Assembly (NCBI GenBank): GCA_017654935.2
Contig: CM065680.1
Span: 37,521,648 to 37,585,647, forward strand
DNA from: Phymorhynchus buccinoides
Taxonomy: Eukaryota; Mollusca; Gastropoda; Neogastropoda; Raphitomidae
Direction of reading: 5' to 3'
DNA length: 64,000 nt
The notes under the pieces are model-generated. The model saw nothing but the letters and a program-made list of their open reading frames with translations, was not told the DNA's origin and ran no database searches. Below are positions 44,003 to 55,075 of the stretch, piece after piece. The first letter of the stretch is position 1. Each line of letters opens with the position of its first letter. Made by a program: the position numbers and the translations under genes.

Positions 44003-44775
44003 AGGGGGGGGGGGGGGGGGGGGGGTTGTTGTTGGCAGGGTGGAAGGGAGAGGAAGAAAAAGAGAATGGTGTGTGTGTTGTGGGCAGGGTGGAAGGGAGA
44101 GGAAGAAAAGGAGAATGGTGTGTGTTTGTGTGTGTGTTGGCAGGGTGGAAGGGAGAGGAAGTGAGAATGGTGTGTGTGTGTGTGTGTGTTGGCAGGGTGG
44201 AAGGGAGAGGAAGAAAAGGAGAATGGTGTGTGTTTGTGTGTGTGTTGGCAGGGTGGAAGGGAGAGGAAGAAAAAGAGAATGGTGTGTGTGTTGTGGGCTG
44301 TGTTGGCAGGGTGGAAGGGAGAGGAAGAAAAAGAGAATGGTGTGTGTTTGTGTGTGTGGGCTGAAGAAAAGGGAATGTGTGTGTGTGTGTTGGCAGGGTG
44401 GAAGGGAGAGGAAGAAAAGGAGAATGGTGTGTGTGTGTGTTGGTGGTGAGAGGAAGAAAAGGAGAATGTTGTGTGTGTTGGCAGGGTGGAAGGGAGAGGA
44501 AGAAAAAGAGAATGGTGTGTGTTTGTGTGTGTGTTGGCAGGGAGGGAGAGGAAGTGTGTGTGTTGTGGGAATGGTGTGTGTTGTGGGCTGTGGCAGTGTT
44601 GGCAGGGTGGAAGGGAGAGGAAGAAAAAGAGAATGGTGTGTGTTGTGGGCTGTGTTGGCAGGGTGGAAGGGAGAGGAAGAAAAAGAGAATGGTGTGTGTT
44701 TGTGGGTGTGTTGGCAGGGTGGAAGGGAGAGGAAGAAAAAGAGAAATGGTTTGTGTGTGTTGTGGGCTGGAGTGA
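44003..44775 (+). repeat. Tandem array of ~50-60-bp units in the last intron
   Basis: After a run of about 19 G (44007-44025), units of the form GGCAGGGTGGAAGGGAGAGG + AAGAAAAAGAGAATGGTGTG + a variable (GT)n recur about 12 times. Apparent ORFs of more than 300 codons on both strands across it are artefacts. Confidence 0.93.
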
Positions 44776-45060
44776 AAGCCTGATCAAACTATGTCTAACA
44801 ATGTCCAATGAAGATGAACACATTATACCACAAAACACTACCAACCCTCCATGCACTGTACAAATGTGGCTTGAAATGGCTTTATAGCTTAAAATGCCAC
44901 TGTTAATAGTGGTGGATCCATAAAGGATGCCAGTGGTTCTCACCATAATGGTGGGAGATAACAATGAAGATGTTAGTGAAAATCAATACGAGCTGGTTAT
45001 GGTAAAAGACTAAAAAATATAATTCCAGGGTTGTTGGGTTTTTTTTTGGTGGGTTTTTTT

Positions 45061-45180
45061 TTGCTGTCCCATCTTCTTGGCCATGCAGTGGCGTTGCTCC
45101 CACGCCGCTCATTCCAAATCCCAATTCGCAGCCACATCCTGGCCCGTTCAGGTTGCAGAATCCGAGACCAGCAGTCCAAG
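45061..45180 (+). repeat. Dispersed repeat 'gctgtcccatcttct', copy 2
   Basis: Matches 33434-33545 in order and orientation. An ATTCAGTT/GCAGAATCC-like 3' extension is also shared. Confidence 0.75.
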
Positions 45181-45410
45181 GGGAGCAAATCTATGTTAGG
45201 CCGTCAGGAGGCAACCAACCGAGGAGACACTGCACTGCTGCTGAGTCACTTCGGTGGAGTTCAGTGAATTCCAGGTTTTATGCATATATTCTTGCCCCCA
45301 ACATTACAGCATAATGCTTATATCTTTGCTCACGTGCACACACAGACATGCACACTTGTCACATCCTCATTGCTTACATAATAGTATACCAACTGGTACT
45401 TACTGTATTT

Positions 45411-45576
45411 TTCGGACTATAAGGCGATACTTTTTTTCCCCAGACTGAGACCCCTGCGCCTTATAATGTGACTACTAAAATAGTAAAAAATATAATAACA
45501 GAATCTGAATTTTTTTGTAAAATTTGGGGGGTACGCCTTATAATCAGGTGTGCCTTATAGTCCGTAAAATACGGTA
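45411..45576 (+). mobile_element. TA-flanked MITE 'CGGACTATAAGG' family, copy 3
   Basis: Starts TACTGTATTTTTCGGACTAT and ends TAGTCCGTAAAATACGGTA. Confidence 0.9.
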
Positions 45577-45817
45577 CTTTTTTCCTGGATTATCCATTAA
45601 AAAAACACCTGACAACTGAGAAAAAAAGTCACAATTGTTTGTTTTTTAAATAATAATAATAATAATAATAACAGTACATTTATATAGCGCTTTACCTCAG
45701 ATGAGCCCAAAGCGCTTTACAATCAATTATTCATCAACAGATAACAAAAAAACAACATTCAAGAGTGACACCAACCACCAACAGCGCATATGCAAAGCAA
45801 CTCTCTCTCTCTCTCTC

Positions 45818-46111
45818 TAACACACATGCACACGCACACACACACACGCACGCACGCACACACACACGCACACGCACACACACACACATAAACACACAAT
45901 TATTGACACCAACTCGTTCATATCCCATTCGGTAAGCCACAGCAACTGAGCCGCATGGACTGACCACATACACCAACACACATACACAAACACCCTCACA
46001 CACACCGTACGCACGCAGACAGACACACAGACACGCACACAAATACACACACACACACATGCGTGCACACACAACCCACAAAACCAAAATACACACAAGC
46101 ACACATTCATG

Positions 46112-46168
<57 letters not shown>
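45818..46168. repeat. (AC)n-rich block
   Basis: Interrupted AC repeats ending in a pure tract at 46115-46168, 45 bp before the last coding exon of the CX-module gene. Confidence 0.92.
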
Positions 46169-46171
<3 letters not shown>

Positions 46172-46213
46172 GAATAGTAAAAGCATTTAATTGTGGTGTG
46201 TTTCTATTTGCAG

Positions 46214-46233
46214 GGGCTCCGTATCCGCAGTAA
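46214..46233 (+). CDS. CX-module/Shisa-like membrane protein, exon 6 (last codons)
   Basis: The acceptor TTCTATTTGCAG is followed by GGGCTCCGTATCCGCAGTAA. Two bases complete the glycine started in exon 5, then APYPQ and a TAA stop. The 'YPQ' end suits the proline/tyrosine-rich tail, which supports this tiny exon despite its length. Confidence 0.85.
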
Positions 46234-47740
46234 TAAGGACAGTGGGAAAACGATGCAATAGTAGAGAGATCACAATGGATAGAAGACGGTGTACAGGAAG
46301 GAAACAACCGTCACCCGTTGGAGCTGTGTGACGGACGATCTGCACCTCTTCCCAACCATCTTTATTCTGATTGCAAAGAAATGTTCATCTTGCCTTCTTT
46401 CTCTCATTCTTTAATTTCTTGATTCTTTTTCATCTAGTCAGCTTGTCTCTCTCTCTCTCTTTGTAGTCTCTCTTTGACATGGGCAGATGGCCTGGTCATT
46501 TAACACCTGTCATTTGTCTGTATTCTCTCTCTCTCTCTCCTTTCTTGCCTTACTTTTAGTGTTTACATTTTCTTGCAGGTTTTATTCCTTCTTTTTTGTG
46601 TGTTTAAAACATATTGGACTTTTAGTACTTCTTGTACTTACATAGAGGTGGGTTGTTTTTAGGCCAGGAGAGAAGAAATTGTTGACATTTTGGAGTTTGG
46701 TTAACAGTTTTTATACATCTTTTGCTATTTTTGTTTGTTTATCTACTCTAGTACTTTACTTACCTTGAAAAAAGAAAAAAAAAGTTGAAATGTTCATTGT
46801 TTAATCTCGACATTTTTTGACTTTTATTAATTAGCAGGTACTATATCTTTATGTTCATAAACATTCTTTATTCTACTTTGATTTATTGACTAAACAGTGT
46901 GTATTGTAACTATATTGTCTCAACAAATCAAGCCATCTTCTAAAAGATATACAATATCTTTGACTTTGATAGGCGGTATTTGTAATTTTACAAATTGTGC
47001 AATCCTCTAACAGTATGCATTGACAGAATTCACAATGTTCTTTACATGGATGCAACTACACAAAATGAAAGGCCGGGGTCCAGGGGTAATGTCCCCCATG
47101 CAGCTGAAGCAAAAATTGATTTATGAAGGTATTTTAGTTTGCTTTTTCCACAATTTATACAAATGCTTATTTTAAAGTGTTTGAAAAATACAGTAGACAC
47201 ACAAAGATCTTGTTTGACAAATTTAAAAAAAAAAGTTCCTGTTCTGGTAAAATTCAAAAACAGGAAATCCTAGGAAGAGTAGCACCCATGTCTTTACCTT
47301 AACACTGTTTTGGTGGTAGACTCGGGTAGATGTGAGCTTCATCTTTGTTAATCCATGACTATGATTCTGCAAGTCAATCAAAGAAAGACTCAGTTGTCTT
47401 TCCCTGCTGGGGAATCTACTAGAAACGAAATCAAAATGATTAAGCTGTAAAATGAAAAGTAAAGCTGCTGGAATAAATCTACCCAAAGTGTTTGGGGATA
47501 AGTCCCTTTTAAAACAAAAAGCAGCACAACACCCGGGGGAGTGGGGGCGGTCTCTTTTAAATGATCATCTCATCACTAAACATTGACAGGCGGTGAGGAT
47601 GTTCATGAGTTTATCAAAAGAGTGATATATTAAGTGGTAAATGAAGGGCAGGAGCTGTTCTGGGCCGGGGCTTGTCCCCGGTGAGCGCTACGCTAGAGTT
47701 CTTTTGCCTAGATGCTGCAAAAGAAAGGTCTATGGCCCAT
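46234..47740 (+). other. Probable 3' UTR and intergenic sequence
   Basis: It follows the stop of the CX-module gene. It contains TC-rich stretches (46450-46540) and the short repeat at 46616-46675. No further gene was recognised. The polyadenylation site was not fixed with confidence. Confidence 0.4.
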
Positions 47741-47746
47741 TGTCTT

Positions 47747-47984
47747 ACTGTCATACCATCAGGACAGTATAATTTTAACTCACTGTCATACCACCAGGAC
47801 AGTATTTTAAACTCACTGTCATACCACAAGGACAGTATTTTAAACTCACTGTCATACCACAAGGACAGTATTTTAAACTCACTGTCATACCACCAGGACA
47901 GTATTTTAAACTCAATGTTATACCATCAGGACAGGACTTTAGTTTTAAACTCAGTGTCATACCATCAGGACAGTACTTTTAAAC
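47747..47984. repeat. Tandem array of ~33-bp units (about seven copies)
   Basis: Units of ACTGTCATACCACCAGGACA + GTATTTTAAACTC. Each unit contains a small inverted pair (CTGTC..GACAG). Confidence 0.93.
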
Positions 47985-48235
47985 TCGCAAAGCGCTCTCC
48001 CCTTTCCGTTGAGTAATAGCCTTCATAGGCTCCTTCAACATAACTGATACAGATACAGATGGGTTTATCAAATGAGAGAGAGCAACTCTGCAGTGATGGT
48101 TGTAGATGGTCGGTTAAACTCAGCAGTTGTAAACTTAAAAAAGCAGCAGCCATAAAGCAAGAACAAAAGAGAGAAAGCAATGGAGTTTTCTTCAAGAACA
48201 CATGCATGGTAAGACTATTACTTAACCAGGGCCTG

Positions 48236-48370
48236 TATTCACGTTGAGATAGCATGAGACTTAGCATGATGCTAACTTAGAAGCTCTTCCAAAAGTAGGA
48301 CTTTTGGAAGAGCTTCTAAGTTAGCATCATGCTAAGTCTCATGCTATCTCAACGTGAATACAGGCCCTGG
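48236..48370. mobile_element. Near-perfect hairpin MITE, copy 2
   Basis: The arms run from CCAGGGCCTGTATTCACG to its complement, almost without a loop (AAAAGTAGGACTTTT). The arm core ACTTAGCATGATGCTAAC is shared with 8044-8204, but the outermost bases differ. Confidence 0.9.
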
Positions 48371-49420
48371 ACTTTAAAATGTATCATATGAGAGGAGCGT
48401 TGAAAATGTATTATCATGATTTGGTGTAAAGCTGTTGGCTTTGCATACAGTATTTTTTGTGTACTGGATATATTTTTTTATGATCTGTATTGATGAACTT
48501 GCCTTCAGGCAATCTGAGTGTCACTATTGTTGCTTTTATATCTATCAGTACAAATTTAAAGTGATTGAATTTCTTTTTAAAAAGAAACAGATTAAAAAGA
48601 GGAACTGACCTTGTTAGTGGTGGTAGAGGGATCCTAGTTGAAGGGAAGGAATGGTAAAGGATCCTGCAGTCAACCTCATTTCCAAGGATCCTGCAGTCAA
48701 CCTCATTTATCTTCTCAGATTGAAAAGAGTTGGTGTTGGTAGAAGTTTTTCCTATATCTTGATTTGAAGGATCAGGGTGATCATTTTTCTTGTGAAAGTA
48801 GTTGTCTTTAATTCTTTTATACCCCCCCCCAAGCATTTGGAGATTTGTACTATCAGATGTTATGGTGTTTTGACGAGTGTTTTCTGCTTATGTCTAGCTG
48901 CACTACACAATCACTGTAAATCAGTCCACCGATTCAGTCCACACACACACACACACACACACAAAGAAAGTAACACACACACACACATTGTTATCAATTG
49001 TTGCATTTTAACATTTTGATTCCACATGTTATTTGTAGAATATTCTCTACTTGTTCTTTCAAAGTGTTGTCAATCACTGTGAATGCTTTTTCATATACAC
49101 TGTATTATTGTGTGTTGTACTTTATTGATTTATTTATTGCAGGAATTTTTTTTAATCTACTTCTATTTTAATTCCTTTTACGTCGTTAATATGCTTGTGC
49201 ATTTTAAAGAAATGCTTCCTGCATTTTAGTTCAACCTCGAACACAATGTAGCCTATTGTTAAATCTGATTTTACCACTCAGTGCTGTGATCTGTTGTTTT
49301 TGTGGGGTTTTGTTATGAATTATGTTTTTTGTTTATTAATGCTACCAGAGTTATTCTTTCTTGTAATTTCACAGGCGTTTTTTGTTTTGTTTTTAAACTG
49401 GGTTGTAGACTGCATTTCTT
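48371..49420. other. No gene recognised
   Basis: It contains a 24-bp duplication (AGGATCCTGCAGTCAACCTC, at 48659 and 48684), a poly-C run at 48823 and an (AC)n tract at 48941-48988. Confidence 0.45.
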
Positions 49421-49424
49421 CTAT

Positions 49425-49582
49425 CTTTGTACAACGTTTCGAAGTATTTGTACATAATGCAAATCTGTGTGAATTTTTTCTCTCTTTGTACGTTTCAAAG
49501 TATTTGTACATAATACAAATCTGTTAATTGTTTTCTCTCTTTGTACATTTCGAAGTATTTGTACATAATACAAATCTGTGTT
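49425..49582 (+). repeat. Three tandem copies of a ~62-bp unit
   Basis: Unit: CTCTTTGTAC..GTTTC(G/A)AAGTATTTGTAC followed by ATAATACAAATCTGT. The copies end near 49466, 49522 and 49578. Confidence 0.88.
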
Positions 49583-49679
49583 CCTAGGGTGGGGGGTTAC
49601 ATGTAAAGGCATAATGTATGTCAGTTTCGTGCACATTTTTCACATTAATACAATTATGTGTTCCACTTTGACAGTTGTA

Positions 49680-49966
49680 CAAAAGCTGAGGTGGCAAACA
49701 GGTACCGCCAAACCTCCAGCGCCGATGAGATACTATCTTCACTGGAATGGCCATCTCTGGAAGAAAGAAGAAGAAACAGGAGACTGGAGATGTTCTTCAA
49801 ATATGACCAAGGCCTCACATAAATCAACTCGGCCTACCTGCCAAACCCAACAGGCACAAGAAGAGGCATCAGAAAATCAAACACCAAGGCGTTTTTTCAT
49901 TATATCGGCAGTCGTCTTCAACCCGTTGAAGTTGGCCGATTGACTTGAAGAAGAAGAAGAAAAGAA
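49680..49966 (+). pseudogene. LINE ORF2 C-terminal fragment with (GAA)n tail
   Basis: The plus strand reads AEVANRYRQTSSADEILSSL, then EWPSLEERRRNRRLEMFFKY and YLPNPTGTRRGIRKSNTKAF, with stops and a frame change. The 'R.T.S....L..L.W..L..RR...RL..F.KY..G' pattern is typical of non-LTR retrotransposon C-termini (Jockey/CR1 group). It ends GATTGACTTGAAGAAGAAGA, the same tail type as the SINEs at 53501 and 54730. Confidence 0.75.
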
Positions 49967-50423
49967 TGTTGACAATAGAAAATATATAAACATTTTGTTT
50001 GTTTGTTCTCTGGAAAACATATGCAGAATAAATAGGAAAGGGTCTTTTGTTGGCTACTTTATAATGAAAGATAAAACTTTGAGGGATATTGTTTCTGTAT
50101 TCTGTTGTATTTAGCAAGCTTGTCCAGGCAATCTTTTCATAGTAAGTTTCAACATGATGCGCCTCATTTATTGTTCAAAAGACTGGATGTAAAGGCACAG
50201 TCATGGATGTGAAAGCCCAGTCAACATTTTTTAATATCAGGCAAGATTCACATACATACGTTTGTAAGCAGAGGGTGGTCAAGCAATGGTGTTGTGGTAG
50301 AATGGGAGGATAGCGTTTGGACATACACTGAAAAGGACAAGGAAGGAGAGAAAGAAATAAGAAAGGAACCAGAGAGGCAGGCGCCTTAACGAGCCTTTTT
50401 AACTTATATTTTATTCTTATTAT

Positions 50424-50920
50424 TACCGTATTTTACGGACTACAGGGCGCACCTGATTATAAGGCACACTCCCCCTGTGGGGATACCGGGGGAGTTTTTT
50501 GTATAAATAGTTCCCCCACCTTCTGGAAGTTCTGTGCTTGTAACTTCCTCTAATCTGTCACTCTCTTTGACTCTGCCTTTGCTTACTGTCATCTACTATC
50601 TTTCTGCCTTTCCGGCCCATTCTCCTGCCTTTTTTCCCAAAAGAATCTTCCAAATAATTTTTCTCCTTTGAGCTCCTCCGAAATCGGAATGTGTCGGCTG
50701 TACGCAGCGGGGAGACCAGTGAAAACTGAAAGCCTTACCCATTATGGCCATATGACATGGGAACGCAGAAGAAGAAGAAGAAGAAGGCACACCCCAAATT
50801 TTACACAAAATTGAGATTTTTTAATTATAATTTCGTACATTTTATCTATCACATTATAAGGCGCAGGGGTCTCAGTCTAGGAAAAAAAAAGTATTGCCTT
50901 ATAGTCCGTAAAATACGGTA
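50424..50920 (+). mobile_element. TA-flanked MITE 'CGGACTATAAGG' family, split by a SINE
   Basis: The left end TACCGTATTTTACGGACTAC is at 50424 and the right end TAGTCCGTAAAATACGGTA finishes at 50920. The middle is interrupted from 50470 to 50786 by a GAA-tailed SINE flanked by a 9-bp duplication. Confidence 0.92.
50470..50786 (+). mobile_element. GAA-tailed SINE, tail type A, inserted in a MITE
   Basis: Full copy: head CCCCCTGTGGGGATACCGGG, body TTCTGGAAGTTCTGTGCTTG, tail GGGGAGACCAGTGAAAACTG and GAACGCAGAAGAAGAAG. AAGGCACAC stands on both sides as a 9-bp target duplication. Confidence 0.92.
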
Positions 50921-50971
50921 GTTAAAACAACACAGCACATATTTCTTTCAGTATTTGCTCAATGTTCATGT

Positions 50972-51216
50972 TTAACCCTTTCGCCACCAGCCATTTTTCA
51001 GCCCAAAAATACCATTAAACTTAACTGGGTAGAGAAAATAAAATATTGCAATATTGCGAATTCCTCTGTGATATATATAACATTAGGCCTGTCCTTACCT
51101 CCCAAAATTAAGAAAACAGGGTCTTTGGATAACAGGCACTGATTTGATGCCTTTTAGTGACATGGGTGTTAAACCATTGTGGTGCTAAAATGCAACGTTG
51201 GCAGTGAAAGGGTTAA
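50972..51216 (-). mobile_element. 240-bp piggyBac-like MITE, copy 5
   Basis: Starts TTAACCCTTTCGCCACCAGC and ends GGCAGTGAAAGGGTTAA. Confidence 0.92.
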
Positions 51217-52600
51217 AGCGATGCTCTAAGGAAGAAAAGAACCACTGTACTTTTTTTTACACTGCCGGTACAGATGGTTCTGTACAGCATTACATTTTCC
51301 CTCCTTTGTGTAAAGCATCTTTTTTTGTTTTTTTAAAAGGGTGTTCTATTTTGCATTGTAATATTTCTTTCTTTTCTTTGTGAGTGTTAAAAAAAAAATA
51401 TTTTGCAATTACATATGGTTGTTGAAGAAAATGCTTTGCTCAATAGTTTCTATTTTTTTGTTTACAAAAATGAAAAGCAAAAAAAAAAAAAGACGATAAA
51501 ATTGGATGCATCTTTTAAGATTTTTAAATTATGAAAAAGTAGCACAAGATATTAATTTTGTTCTTGATACGTTTTGAAAAATGGAGCCACAAATCTATTG
51601 CATGCAAAATTGTGTTTGTTTTGTTTTATACTTGATTCCTTTTGGCTCTTTCTGTTATTATAATGCGTTTTATAACATTGAGCATTGTTCTAGTTAGATT
51701 TTGATGTTCGTGTAGTAAGGATATTATTTTCAAATAATAGTACAACTAAAATCATGTTGCATTTATTAATGTTTTTAAAAAGAGTTCCTTGTGTTATTAA
51801 CACTGTTAAACATAATTTTGTAACTTCAGTTTCAAAGTAGAAAAGCGAAGAAATAGAGTTAGAGATCCAGTTTCGAATTTTTGCCAAGATCGAAGACAGA
51901 ATAATGTATGCACACAGATATGACGTGTACGCGCACTCGCTTTAACGCTTGCACATCATATACCCACACAAGACATTTATTGCATGCATAGCATCTCAAC
52001 TGTATTATGTCAAATACTTTTAAAAAAAGATTTATTTCTTGGTTGGAGGTTATCAGGGTAACTGTTGTACAGAACCTCCCCCCGCGTGAATTCCTAATCA
52101 TTCCCTACTTCTTTTGATAGATAGTTTAGTAAAAATTGTGTTATCAGATGTTTTGTGTTGGAAGCAAAGTATTGGGGACTCAGATAATTTACTCAGTTTT
52201 TTTCTCTGGTATCTCTTAGCAGGACGTATTTTAACGTTTACATGCTTGTTATACACATTTTGTGATATCAAGTTTCAAATTTCATGCTGTGGAGTTTGTA
52301 TTTTTATTTATTTTTTGGGGGGTCATGTTTAAATTAGACCTGGTTTACTTGTATGATTTTTTGGTTATTCGTTACGAAATAAGAGTAAAAATGACCATGA
52401 AAGTATGGTTTAGTTAAAAACAACCTAGGTAGATAAATGAGGCATGATACGATTAACATTCTCACTGACAGACAGAAAAAAATAGCTAATTTTTATATAA
52501 ACATTTTGGTTGTTATCTTAGTTCAGCTGTTAATGGTTGTGCAGGCCATGAGCCGGAATCTGGCTCATTTGTCTAGATAGATAAAATCAAATTTTGCATA
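51217..52600. other. No gene recognised
   Basis: AT-rich sequence with homopolymer runs. Short open frames (for example near 52114-52330) show no domain or splice context. Confidence 0.5.
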
Positions 52601-52605
52601 GTTTT

Positions 52606-53379
52606 AACTCATTCCGGACGAATTATGAGTATGCTCGGAACAGAACGCCAGTCAGGGCCTACTTACGAGTATTCTAGGAACAGGAGAACACCAGTCAGGG
52701 CCTACTTACGAGTATTCTAGGAACATCAATTTTTTAGTCAAAAATCCAAGTTTTTTTCAATCCAAACCACGTTTTTCGAATTACATCTCTTCATCACTGT
52801 TCCAGCTTTCGCTTTACTTATGTTGGGTACTTCTATCTTCATTTTGAATATAAAAAAATACATGGGCCCCAGACAAGCCTCAGAAAATACTCCAGTACAT
52901 TTTCTTTAACAGTGATAGCCATAAGGAGACTAATGATTCTGATTTTAATGCAAGTGACCACGATCTCAAAGCGAAAAATAAACTTGGATCAACCAGTAAT
53001 GTTGTCAAAATCAATCGTTGACAGTGTGTGTTGTTGCGCTTCTTATTTGTTATAACATTTTTTTAGGCAGCCTCGGGCCAGTAATGGAGTTTACCTAAAG
53101 CCGGCGACAGACTATGTGACTGCCTCATACGACTCGATCAGGTCGTGACGTAGATCAAATTTTGTCTCCCGCACAGAAGAGGTCACAAGTCATCGGACTC
53201 GATCGGACTCGATCAGTGAAATTTAGAACCCGCCCTATTCGTCCCTGTCACCTGACTGGGCCCGACTAATCGAGAAGGATGGTATGCAAGTGAGGTGAAA
53301 CGTCACGACCTGATCGAGTCACATGAGGCAGTCACATAGTCTGTCGCCAGCTTAAGGCAGTGAAGTCCTGAAGGGGTTA
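52606..53379. mobile_element. Possible ~775-bp TTAA-type element hosting another MITE
   Basis: The left end TTAACTCATTCCGGACGA and the right end (complement TTAACCCCTTCAGGACTT) are imperfectly inverted. A 40-bp block (CCAGTCAGGGCCTACTTACG) is duplicated near 52650 and 52691. A distinct TIR element occupies 53098-53353. Confidence 0.6.
53098..53353. mobile_element. 256-bp MITE with ~54-bp inverted ends, PIF/Harbinger-like
   Basis: Left AGCCGGCGACAGACTATGTG.. is matched by right ..CACATAGTCTGTCGCCAGCT, and the match continues through CGATCAGGTCGTGACG. TAA flanks both sides, the 3-bp duplication typical of PIF/Harbinger elements. Confidence 0.85.
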
Positions 53380-53500
53380 AGTGGTGTTTTGTCTCCTCCC
53401 AAATTTCCCTGGAACAAATTCTGTAGATAAAAAAAGCAAAATGTTACCTTTTGATTCTCTCCCCCTTATCACCCCCCACACACACACACACACACACCTT

Positions 53501-53812
53501 CTCCCTCGTGGGGATACTGGGGGTCTTTCGTACAAATAGTACAGCCACATTCTGGAAGTTATGTGCTCATAACTTCCTCTAATCTGTCACTCTCTTTGAC
53601 TCTGGCTTTTCCCTTTGCTTACTGTCATCTACTATCTTTCTGCCTTACTGGTCCATTCGCCTGCCTTTTTACAAGAAACTCTTGCAAAGATTTTCTCAAG
53701 CCGAAGACAGACAAGCTGGGCCTATTTCTTAGTTAGGTGCATAATGGCAGCATAACGCATCTGCACTCATAATTGACAGGAAACTGCCTGAGCAATTGAA
53801 GAAGAAGAAGAA
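53501..53812 (+). mobile_element. GAA-tailed SINE, tail type B
   Basis: Head CTCGTGGGGATACTGGGGGT and the common body, then tail AGCTGGGCCTATTTCTTAGT and ATTGAAGAAGAAGAAG. It is preceded by an (AC)n tract. Confidence 0.85.
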
Positions 53813-54729
53813 TACCCACCCTCTTGAAATTGTTTTTGACTAATGTCGAAGTTCAACAGATTAAAAAAAAAAATCAAAACCATTAAAGAAAGAATTGTTT
53901 AGTACTTCATTCACGTTTTTTTCTCTCTATTTACTGGTCAGTAGTTCTTAAAGGTATGTTTTATAATTGAGTTGTGTTGTGGGTTTTTTGGGTGTTTTTT
54001 AGAGTTGTTTTGATAGAAAAGTTATTGTTTTCAACTGGTTGTATTTAATTCAATATAATGGGTTGTTTTATGTGGGGGGTTTTGGCTGTTTTTCTATAAT
54101 AAAAGAAAAAGGAACTTGACAGGATACCTCACTAGTCAAGACCTGTGTAACTGTAACTTATTATTGGTTAATTTGGAGAGAGGGGGGGGGGGGGGGGGAG
54201 GGGGGCTATTATTCCAAGATCTGTGTTCAATTTGGAAATTATAAAGACCTTGCACACCTTCCTACAAATCACATAAAAATTACACTTATGTCACTAGCAT
54301 CCACACACACACATGTACACACTTTCAAATAAATGATTACAATATGCTTTAGGGATATGCATACTCACAAACACACAACTTGAATTAATTTGAATTTTCT
54401 GCAGGTATAAATAACATTGTATTGTTAAAATACATAACCGTTTTCATTTTTCTTGTGATATCAAATTATTTGTATTTAAAATATAATACTTTTGTTGTGA
54501 GTTATTATGCATTTAAAAATAATACTTATGTGAAGTTTCATTTCTAGATCCACGTACTTGCATTACATGTATTCATTCAAAGTTTTCTGTGGCTCATGCA
54601 CTTTGAAACAATATAACATGCTTTACAAATTGAAACGCGTTTTGTATGTTTTCTTCCTCTTTTTTTTCTCTAACTTATCCTCGTCTGTTCACACTTACAT
54701 GTGCAGGACCTACACACGTACATCACCAA
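53813..54729. other. No gene recognised
   Basis: AT-rich. A poly-G run lies at 54183-54200. Confidence 0.5.
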
Positions 54730-55075
54730 CCCCCTGTGGAGATACCGGGGGTCTTTTGTACAAATAGTTCCCCCACCTTCTGGAAGTTCTGTGCTTGTAA
54801 CTTCCTCTAATTCTATCATTCTCTTTGACTCTGACATTTCTCCTTGCTTACTGTCATCTGCTATCTTTCTATCTCACTTCCCTTTGCTTACTGTCATCTG
54901 CTATCTTTCTATCTCACTGGTCCATTCTCCTGCCTTTTTTCTATAAATTCTTACAAAGATTTCTTTAGCCGAAGTCAGACATGCTGGGCCTAACTATTTC
55001 TTAGTTAGGCGCATAACGGCAGCATGACGCATCTACGCTCATATGACAAGAAACTGAGCGAACGAAGAAAGAAGT
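54730..55075 (+). mobile_element. GAA-tailed SINE, tail type B, with internal duplication
   Basis: Head CCCCTGTGGAGATACCGGGG. An internal 40-bp repeat (CTTACTGTCATCTGCTATCT twice, 54848 and 54888), then tail CATGCTGGGCCTAACTATTT and GAACGAAGAAAGAAG. Confidence 0.87.

Noticed and set aside
43999..44964. Minus-strand frame of 321 codons and plus-strand frame of 361 codons
   Set aside because: Both run through the intronic minisatellite. Only the first ~97 codons of the plus frame (to 43992) are exon, as shown by the donor and the phase of the next exon.
47614..48016. Repetitive frames on both strands (YHQDSILNSLS / GMTVSLKYCP)
   Set aside because: Translations of the ~33-bp tandem repeat.
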